NCBI GenBank assembly: GCA_002432425.1
Contig: DJEL01000038.1
Location: 1-37,125 of the forward strand
Reading direction: 5' to 3'
Source: Lachnospiraceae bacterium UBA5899
GTDB taxonomy: Bacteria > Bacillota > Clostridia > Lachnospirales > Lachnospiraceae
Length of the DNA stretch: 37,125 nt
The notes under the pieces are model-generated. The model searched no databases. It saw nothing but the letters and a program-made list of their open reading frames with translations, and had not been told where the DNA came from. Shown here one piece after another: positions 31,119 to 37,125 of the stretch (its first letter is position 1; the number at the start of each line of letters is the position of its first letter). Made by a program: the position numbers and the translations under genes.

Positions 31119-32885
31119 ATGAAGAAAATCTTGGATTTGATATCGGAGGAAATGCAGCAGGCATTTGCGGCAGCCGGATACGATGCGGAATTGGGAAGGG
31201 TAACCGTATCCAACCGTCCCGACCTTTGCGAATACCAGTGCAACGGCGCTATGGCAGGCGCCAAGAAGTATCACAAAGCGCCGATTATGATTGCAAATGA
31301 TGTGGCAGAAAAATTAAGTGACAGCAAGGTTTTTGCCGAGGTGCAGGCAGTAGCTCCCGGCTTCTTAAATTTGAAAATAAAGAACAGCTTTTTTACCGAA
31401 TACTTAAAAGAAATGGAGAAGGCGGATAAATTCGGTCTGGACAAACCGGAAAAGCCAATGAAAATTATAGTGGACTACGGCGGAGCCAACATTGCAAAAC
31501 CCCTCCATGTGGGTCATATCCGTTCCGCTGTGATCGGCGAAAGCGTAAAGCGTATTTTACGTTATTGCGGACATGATGTTATCGGCGATGTGCATCTGGG
31601 TGACTGGGGTCTGCAGATGGGTCTGGTTATTACCGAATTAAAGGAAAGAAAGCCGGATTTGGTATACTTTGATGAAAGCTATACCGGGGAATATCCCACG
31701 GAAGCGCCCTTTACCATTTCCGAATTAGAGGAACTCTACCCCACAGCCAGCAAGAAAAGCAAGGAAGATCCGGAATATAAGGCAAAAGCCATGGACGTTA
31801 CCTTCAAGATGCAGAGCGGCGTGAGAGGATACCGTGCCATCTGGAAACATATTTTAAATGTTTCCGTTGCGGATTTAAAGAAAAACTATGGCAGCCTGAA
31901 TGTGGATTTCGATTTGTGGAAGGGGGAAAGTGATGTTCATGACATCATCCCCGGCATGGTGGAATATATGAAGAAGGAAGGCTATGCACACGAAAGCGAA
32001 GGCGCTCTGGTAGTGGACGTGAAGGAAGATACCGATACCAAGGAAATTCCTCCCTGCATGATTTTGAAATCCGACGGCGCATCCCTTTACAACACCACGG
32101 ACCTGGCAACCATTATGGACCGTATGGAGCATATTCATCCCGATGAAATCATTTATCTGACGGATAAAAGACAGGAGCTTTATTTTGTACAGGTATTCCG
32201 CTGCGCACGAAAGACCAAGCTTGTTAAGCCGGAAACCATCTTAAAGTGGATTGGCTTCGGCACCATGAACGGCAAGGACGGAAAGCCCTTTAAGACCCGT
32301 GACGGCGGCGTTATGCGCTTAGAGGTGCTGATTCGGGAAACTACCGAAGAGATGTACCGCAAGATTACCGAAAACCATGAGCTTTCCGAAGAGGAAGCTA
32401 AGAATACAGCCAAACTGATTGCACTGGCAGCCCTGAAATACGGCGACCTTTCCAATCAGGCATCCAAGGACTATGTGTTTGACTTAGACCGCTTTACATC
32501 CTTTGAAGGAGATACCGGCCCATATATCCTTTACACCATTGTCCGCATCAAGTCCATCCTGAACAAGTATAAGGAACAGGGCAACAATCCGGATACGGCA
32601 GAACTTATGGATGCCGTAAGCCCCTCCGAAAAGGATCTGATGATGCAGCTTGCGGGCTTTAAGAGCACCATGGAGAGTGCAGGAGCCGAACTGGCGCCCC
32701 ACAAGATTTGCGCTTACATCTACGATCTGGCAAACGCCTTCAACCGTTTCTACCACGAAACCAGAATTCTGGCGGAAGAGGATGAGAAGAGAAAAGAAGG
32801 CCTGATTGCTCTTCTGGTACTGACGAAAGAAATTATGGAAACCTGTATCGATGTGCTGGGATTTTCCGCACCGGACAGGATGTAG
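31119..32885 (+). CDS. argS: Arginyl-tRNA synthetase
   Basis: A 588-aa class I synthetase. The HIGH-type motif HVGH is at 130-133 (IAKPLHVGHIRSAVIG) and a GDWGLQMG segment follows. The C-terminal DALR anticodon-binding domain includes FNRFYHETRIL. The canonical KMSKS is replaced, as in many ArgS. Ribosome site AGGAAAGG lies upstream of ATG 31119. It follows queH by 36 nt; arginine synthesis also uses CarAB product. No obvious terminator follows. Confidence 0.97.
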   Translation: MKKILDLISEEMQQAFAAAGYDAELGRVTVSNRPDLCEYQCNGAMAGAKKYHKAPIMIANDVAEKLSDSKVFAEVQAVAPGFLNLKIKNSFFTEYLKEMEKADKFGLDKPEKPMKIIVDYGGANIAKPLHVGHIRSAVIGESVKRILRYCGHDVIGDVHLGDWGLQMGLVITELKERKPDLVYFDESYTGEYPTEAPFTISELEELYPTASKKSKEDPEYKAKAMDVTFKMQSGVRGYRAIWKHILNVSVADLKKNYGSLNVDFDLWKGESDVHDIIPGMVEYMKKEGYAHESEGALVVDVKEDTDTKEIPPCMILKSDGASLYNTTDLATIMDRMEHIHPDEIIYLTDKRQELYFVQVFRCARKTKLVKPETILKWIGFGTMNGKDGKPFKTRDGGVMRLEVLIRETTEEMYRKITENHELSEEEAKNTAKLIALAALKYGDLSNQASKDYVFDLDRFTSFEGDTGPYILYTIVRIKSILNKYKEQGNNPDTAELMDAVSPSEKDLMMQLAGFKSTMESAGAELAPHKICAYIYDLANAFNRFYHETRILAEEDEKRKEGLIALLVLTKEIMETCIDVLGFSAPDRM

Positions 32886-32963
32886 AAACAGGGAACAGAA
32901 TAACGGATAATTTTGTAAATTTGTAAATTCCAGAAAAAAGTAGAGCTTACCCATGAAATCTGT

Positions 32964-32993
32964 TATAATGAAACTTGCAGTGACGGCAGTTTC
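32964..32993 (+). promoter_or_regulatory. Extended -10 promoter and leader hairpin before holA
   Basis: TATAAT at 32964-32969 is preceded by TG one base away (extended -10); no good -35 is seen. Immediately downstream, GAAAC and GTTTC arms (32970-32993), plus an inner TGC/GCA, form a hairpin at the likely start of the transcript. The rest of the 161-nt gap between argS and holA holds nothing I recognise. Confidence 0.5.
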
Positions 32994-33046
32994 GTTATGG
33001 CAGATTTTTTTATTGCGGGAAACGCAAAAAGAAGGGCGGCGGAAAC

Positions 33047-34030
33047 GTGCAGAGGATTAATGAGGACTTACGAAGCGGACAATTTAAGCAGGCATATCTT
33101 TTGTACGGAGAGGAAGCGTACCTTCGCAAACAGTACAGGGACAGGCTGAAAAAAGCACTTCTGGGCAACGGAGATGCCATGAACATGAACTGCTTTGAGG
33201 GCAAGGATGTCAATGTGGGAGAAGTTATTGATGTGGCGGAAACCATGCCGTTCTTTGCGGACAGGCGGGTTATCGTCATGGACGGCACCGGGCTTTTTAA
33301 GAGCGGCGGGGAAAAGCTGGCGGAGTACATCGCGGGCTTAAAGGACAGCGGTTCCCAGACCTATTTTGTGTTCTGCGAAAGCGAGGTTGACAAGAGAAGC
33401 AGGCTCTTTAAGCAGGTGCAGCAGACCGGTTATGTCTGTGAAATGAAGCAGCAGGACGAGCAGACACTGAAGCGCTGGTCGGCAGGGGTACTAAAGCAGG
33501 ACGGCAAGAAAATTACGGAGAATATACTGGAGTATTTTCTGGAAAAAGTCGGAACGGATATGGAAAACATCCGCACGGAGCTGGAAAAACTGAGCTGCTA
33601 CTGCATGGATAAAGAAGTGATTGAAAAAGAAGATGTGGACAGTATCTGCGTAGTAAACATTACCAACCACATTTTTGATATGGTGACAGCCATTTCGGAA
33701 AAACAGACGAAGAAAGCATTGCTTTTATATTACGATTTGCTGGCGTTAAAAGAGCCGCCCATGCGGATTTTGTTTTTAATTGCCAGGCAGATGAATCTGC
33801 TTCTGCAGGTGAAGCAGTTGAAGGGCAAGGGCTTTGACAATAGAAGCATCGGAGAAAAAATCGGGCTGCCCCCCTTTATTGCGGGCAAGAATGTGACGCA
33901 GGCGTCCCGGTTTAAGGAAAGAGAATTAAAAGCTGCCGTGGTAAAATGCGTGGAAGCGGAAGAAGCGGTAAAAACGGGCAGGCTGAAGGATACGGTCAGT
34001 GTGGAAATGCTGATTTTATCCGTTTTGTAA
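33047..34030 (+). CDS. holA: DNA polymerase III delta subunit
   Basis: A 327-aa HolA, the clamp-loader subunit that opens the sliding clamp. Seen: the AYLLYGEEAYLRKQYRD N-terminus, the AETMPFFADRRVIVMD segment, and the C-terminal clamp-loader collar domain (PPMRILFLIARQMNLLLQVK). The start is a GTG at 33047 with GGGCGGCGG just upstream. Length is typical of Firmicute delta. The next gene is a response regulator, 49 nt later. Confidence 0.94.
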   Translation: MQRINEDLRSGQFKQAYLLYGEEAYLRKQYRDRLKKALLGNGDAMNMNCFEGKDVNVGEVIDVAETMPFFADRRVIVMDGTGLFKSGGEKLAEYIAGLKDSGSQTYFVFCESEVDKRSRLFKQVQQTGYVCEMKQQDEQTLKRWSAGVLKQDGKKITENILEYFLEKVGTDMENIRTELEKLSCYCMDKEVIEKEDVDSICVVNITNHIFDMVTAISEKQTKKALLLYYDLLALKEPPMRILFLIARQMNLLLQVKQLKGKGFDNRSIGEKIGLPPFIAGKNVTQASRFKERELKAAVVKCVEAEEAVKTGRLKDTVSVEMLILSVL

Positions 34031-34079
34031 GGCGGAATGAGGAAAACGGCGGCAGGCGGCAGAAAGGCGCGGTGACGAA

Positions 34080-34733
34080 ATGATAAAAATTTTAATCGTG
34101 GAGGATGAAGAGCCCATCAACAATCTGATTCGTATGAATCTGACAAAGGCGGGTTATCAGTGTAAATGTGCATTTGACGGACAGGAGGCTGCGGACATGA
34201 TGGCGGCGGAGAAGTTTGATTTGTTTCTTTTGGACATCATGCTCCCCAAGATTAACGGCTATGAACTTCTGGAATATGCCCAGACCCTGAACACACCGGT
34301 TATTTTTATTACGGCGATGGGTACGGTGGAAAATAAGGTAAAGGGACTGAAAAAAGGCGCGGACGATTATATTTCCAAGCCCTTTGAGATTGTAGAACTG
34401 CTGGCGCGTGTGGAAACGGTGCTCCGCCGGTACAACAAAGCGGAAAAAATCATTAAAATTCTGGACATTGAGGTGGATACGGAGTCCCGTACCGTAATGC
34501 AGAACGGGCAGCAGGTAATTCTTACCTTAAAGGAATTTGAACTGCTTCTTTTGTTTATCCGCAACAAAAACATTGCCCTGTACCGGGATGTGATTTACGA
34601 AAGTGTCTGGGAAGGGGAAGATATGGGAGAAAGCAGGACGGTGGATCTGCATGTGCAGCGACTGAAGAGAAAACTGCACTGGGAGAATAAAATCGTAGCT
34701 GTCTACAAAGTGGGCTACCGCCTGGAGGCATAG
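34080..34733 (+). CDS. OmpR/PhoB-family response regulator
   Basis: A 217-aa two-domain regulator. The receiver domain (1-115) has an acidic pocket (VEDEE at 7-11) and phospho-acceptor D52 (LDIMLPK). The winged-helix DNA-binding domain (about 122-217) includes LTLKEFELLLLF and SRTVDLHVQRLKRKL. It is expected to be phosphorylated by the histidine kinase encoded 33 nt downstream. The ribosome site is weak (AAAGG about 12 nt away). Target genes unknown; the adjacent membrane protein at 36175 is a candidate partner. Confidence 0.94.
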   Translation: MIKILIVEDEEPINNLIRMNLTKAGYQCKCAFDGQEAADMMAAEKFDLFLLDIMLPKINGYELLEYAQTLNTPVIFITAMGTVENKVKGLKKGADDYISKPFEIVELLARVETVLRRYNKAEKIIKILDIEVDTESRTVMQNGQQVILTLKEFELLLLFIRNKNIALYRDVIYESVWEGEDMGESRTVDLHVQRLKRKLHWENKIVAVYKVGYRLEA

Positions 34734-34766
34734 CCTGCGCCGCAAAATGAGGAGTTATTTTCATTT

Positions 34767-36191
34767 ATGAAATTTTTCTGGAAAATATTTTTTGCTTTTA
34801 CGGCTATTATCACCATGGTTTTCAGCGTGTTCGGCATCTGGCTGATTTCCCAGACCTTCCGTAATTCCTTAAACAAGGAAATTGAAGAAGGAAACCGGGA
34901 AAACCGTATGTTCCAGTTTGCCTTTGAGGTAAATATGAACTCCATTTCCGAGAATTACCGGACGGAAAAAATCGTCAGGGCGCTGACGGAATCGGTGGTG
35001 AACAACTTAGACAAAAATGAATATTCCTACAAGCTTTACCGTGACGGCAGGTATCTGGTTTACGAAAATCAGGAGCTTCGTCTGGAAAACGGTCTGATTG
35101 AAAAACTGACGGATGCGGACTGCGTATATCAGGTGTTGGAAAACGACGGAAAAAAATATCTGATTTTTATCTGTAAAAGTGTGATTGGAGGCAGAAACTA
35201 TTATCTGGAAAGCGCCAAAGACATCACCGATTTGTACGAAGAACGGAACAGCTTTTACAGCCAGTACCGGGTGATTATGCTTTGCCTTGTTGTGGTGGCG
35301 GGCGTGGTTATTTTTATTGTATCCCGTTTCTTAACCCGGTCGGTGGCGAGCCTTTCCGATACCACCAAGCGTTTTGCGGTGGGGGATTACGACACCCGTG
35401 CGGAGGTTTACAGCGAGGATGAAATCGGTACGCTGGCGCAGGATTTTAACATCATGGCGGACAATCTGACCCAGAAGATGGATGAACTGAAGGACAATGC
35501 CCGCAAACAGGAGGATTTTACCGCTTCTTTTGCCCATGAGCTGAAAACGCCGCTGACCTCCATTGTCGGATATGCGGACATGCTGCGCACCATGGACCTT
35601 GACAAGGAAGAAACCGTGGAGGCAGCCAATTACATTTACTCCCAGGGCAAGCGTCTGGAAAGCCTTTCCTTTAAGCTGCTTGACCTGATTGTGACCCAGA
35701 ATGAAAAGATTTCGTATACGCCGCATTCTGCCCGGACACTTATGGAAGAAGTGGAAAGGATTACGGCGAAGAGTCTTTCCGATAAAGAAATCACCCTGTA
35801 TACCGATGTGGAAGAAGGCACGGTTTACGGGGAAAAGGATTTGCTTCTTTCCTTATTTGTAAATCTGGTGGACAATGCCCGGAAGGCACTTTCCCCTAAG
35901 GGAAAAATTACCGTAACCGGAAGAGCGGAGGAGGAAGGGTACCGGTTTGCCATCCGCGACAACGGCCGCGGTATGCCGGAAGAGGAAATCCACAAGGTTA
36001 CGGAGGCATTTTACATGGTGGACAAATCCCGCTCCCGCAAGGAGGGCGGCGCCGGTCTTGGACTGACTTTGTGCAGCCGTATTGTGGCGCTTCATAAGGC
36101 AGAGTGGAAAATTGAGAGTAAAATGGGCGAAGGCACTTGCATCACCCTGACGTTCCCGGCAAAGGAGGTGCTGCATGAAACAGAAAAATGA
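34767..36191 (+). CDS. Membrane sensor histidine kinase
   Basis: A 474-aa HK: TM1 at about 8-30, an extracytoplasmic sensor of about 135 residues, TM2 at about 168-189, a HAMP domain, then HisKA with H257 (FAHELKTPLTS) and a HATPase_c domain with N-box NLVDNARKAL, DNGRGMP and GGAGLGLTLC. It is paired with the regulator just upstream. The last 17 nt overlap the next gene. The extracellular signal cannot be read from the sequence; the sensor part has no recognised ligand motif. Confidence 0.95.
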   Translation: MKFFWKIFFAFTAIITMVFSVFGIWLISQTFRNSLNKEIEEGNRENRMFQFAFEVNMNSISENYRTEKIVRALTESVVNNLDKNEYSYKLYRDGRYLVYENQELRLENGLIEKLTDADCVYQVLENDGKKYLIFICKSVIGGRNYYLESAKDITDLYEERNSFYSQYRVIMLCLVVVAGVVIFIVSRFLTRSVASLSDTTKRFAVGDYDTRAEVYSEDEIGTLAQDFNIMADNLTQKMDELKDNARKQEDFTASFAHELKTPLTSIVGYADMLRTMDLDKEETVEAANYIYSQGKRLESLSFKLLDLIVTQNEKISYTPHSARTLMEEVERITAKSLSDKEITLYTDVEEGTVYGEKDLLLSLFVNLVDNARKALSPKGKITVTGRAEEEGYRFAIRDNGRGMPEEEIHKVTEAFYMVDKSRSRKEGGAGLGLTLCSRIVALHKAEWKIESKMGEGTCITLTFPAKEVLHETEK

Positions 36192-37056
36192 GAAAAACGG
36201 CAGCATCCTTGACTACAGTATCAGCATTCTTCTGATGCTCATATTAGCGCTGTCCACGTATCTTGCTCCCTTTGCGTACAGCAATTTTTCGGACAACAAG
36301 GATATGAAGGAAGCCCATGCGGTGGAAAGGGAAGGCTTTTCTTTCCGGACGCCCGTGGAAAGCAATGCCGGAGAGAAAGTGCAGAGCATGATGGCGGCGC
36401 TGGTAAACACTAACGGCCTGCAGAAAACCATGTCCTTAAGTGAGACGGAGCTAAATACGGGTGAGGTTTTCGGCGGTGTAAAGGAAGCCATCGGCATTGC
36501 CATTTCCTGTAAACTGCTTCCCGACATCAGCGCCTATGATTTAGAGCATAATATTGTTTATGTGGATTATTACAACGTCAGCGATGCCTCTTCCGAGGAT
36601 ACGGATATGGCTTTCTTCTGTATCCGTTTCAGCGACAATGCGACCTTTGATTTTACCTTCCGGGTGGACGCTTCGGACTATATTATTTATCAGGCGGAAA
36701 TTTACTGTGCCGAGGCTTCCGAATATGTGGAGCAGGTGGATTCCGACGATAAAGAGGTTGTGGCATACTTAAACGACCAGTTTACGGAGAATGCCGGCAA
36801 GTATTTTGAAGCGGAAGGCTATGATGTACTGACGGACAATACCCAGAGTGAACTTCTTATTATGATGGGTTACGAAAGAGGCGAATATGCGGTGTACCAC
36901 ACCGTATGCCAGAATACCAACATGGGTATATCCGGGCTGCGCTGGGGCTTTGTGCCCATGACGGAAGCTCTGGAGGACGGTGCCGCCACTCAGGAATGGG
37001 GCTACAAGAGAATTGTGGATTACTTCTACGACAAATACCAGATAGAAATAGATTAA
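36175..37056 (+). CDS. Membrane-anchored extracytoplasmic protein, third gene of the two-component operon
   Basis: A 293-aa protein with a short Lys/Asn-rich N-terminus, one hydrophobic anchor (about residues 12-35) and a large acidic extracytoplasmic domain of about 255 residues rich in Asp/Glu/Tyr. No family recognised. The AGGAGG site and ATG lie inside the end of the kinase gene (17-nt overlap), so it is tightly coupled to the kinase. It could act as an accessory sensor or modulator of the kinase, as YycH/YycI do elsewhere. That analogy is positional only. Confidence 0.75.
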   Translation: MKQKNEKNGSILDYSISILLMLILALSTYLAPFAYSNFSDNKDMKEAHAVEREGFSFRTPVESNAGEKVQSMMAALVNTNGLQKTMSLSETELNTGEVFGGVKEAIGIAISCKLLPDISAYDLEHNIVYVDYYNVSDASSEDTDMAFFCIRFSDNATFDFTFRVDASDYIIYQAEIYCAEASEYVEQVDSDDKEVVAYLNDQFTENAGKYFEAEGYDVLTDNTQSELLIMMGYERGEYAVYHTVCQNTNMGISGLRWGFVPMTEALEDGAATQEWGYKRIVDYFYDKYQIEID

Positions 37057-37125
37057 AAGTGACATTTATGGGACACCGTTTCTGTTATCCTTGCTTCATA
37101 AGAGAGACCTAAAATGAAAAATTAA
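37057..37125 (+). other. Window end: 69 bases with no recognised feature
   Basis: No terminator, RNA or credible coding start is seen. A 14-codon frame from 37071 and the final ATG AAA AAT TAA are too short and lack ribosome sites. Confidence 0.4.

Noticed and set aside
37071..37112. 14-codon open frame after the last gene
   Set aside because: No ribosome site, too short, and no recognisable feature.

Overview
The window reads as a chromosomal segment of an anaerobic Firmicute, most likely a Lachnospiraceae-type Clostridium. The grounds are the protein flavour, AGGAGG-type ribosome sites, TTGACA/TATAAT promoters, a ferredoxin-linked indolepyruvate oxidoreductase, two CmpB-family (PF06541) membrane proteins, a bifunctional FolB-FolK protein and QueH. 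It is dense housekeeping and metabolic DNA with about 31 genes. I see no phage, insertion sequence, CRISPR array or rRNA.

Layout. 1-53: the 3' end of a tRNA and its terminator. 124-4934: metal-homeostasis genes (His-rich CobW-type GTPase, a second G3E GTPase fused to a DUF1980-like domain, a ZIP transporter), then ylmH and a CmpB-like protein with a hendecad coiled coil, closed by a bidirectional terminator. 5031-7119 (minus strand): pyrB-pyrI and a nitroreductase. 7320-8181: a small PH-domain protein and a second CmpB-like protein. 8259-12371: a folate operon, folC-folE-HD hydrolase-folP-folBK. 12529-18204: iorA-iorB-paaK-ACT protein-Na+ symporter, an aryl-pyruvate/aryl-acid module, followed by an N-terminally short Na+/Ca2+ exchanger. 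19309-20017: an orphan FliD-C-like protein. 20158-20271: tRNA-Leu(CAG) with its own promoter and terminator, then a MATE transporter. 21729-24156: an amino-acid ABC importer whose binding protein looks circularly permuted. 24210-25436 (minus): an AlaX-type editing protein, divergent from carA-carB-unknown-queH-argS (25614-32885). 33047-37056: holA, then a response regulator, a histidine kinase and an anchored extracytoplasmic protein.

How the genes fit together. carAB makes carbamoyl phosphate, which pyrBI commits to pyrimidines, although the two loci are about 19 kb apart. The folate operon covers GTP to dihydropteroate and folyl-polyglutamate, with an HD hydrolase sitting where a dihydroneopterin-triphosphate phosphatase would be needed. 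The ior/paaK operon links aromatic 2-oxo acids, aryl-acetyl-CoA and free aryl acids. The first operon is probably a zinc acquisition and allocation unit.

The most unusual items are the permuted substrate-binding protein, the GTPase-DUF1980 fusion, the folate-operon HD protein with its Cys cluster, the truncated exchanger, and several palindromic or tandem repeats in leader regions. I found no clearly new defence or mobile system.
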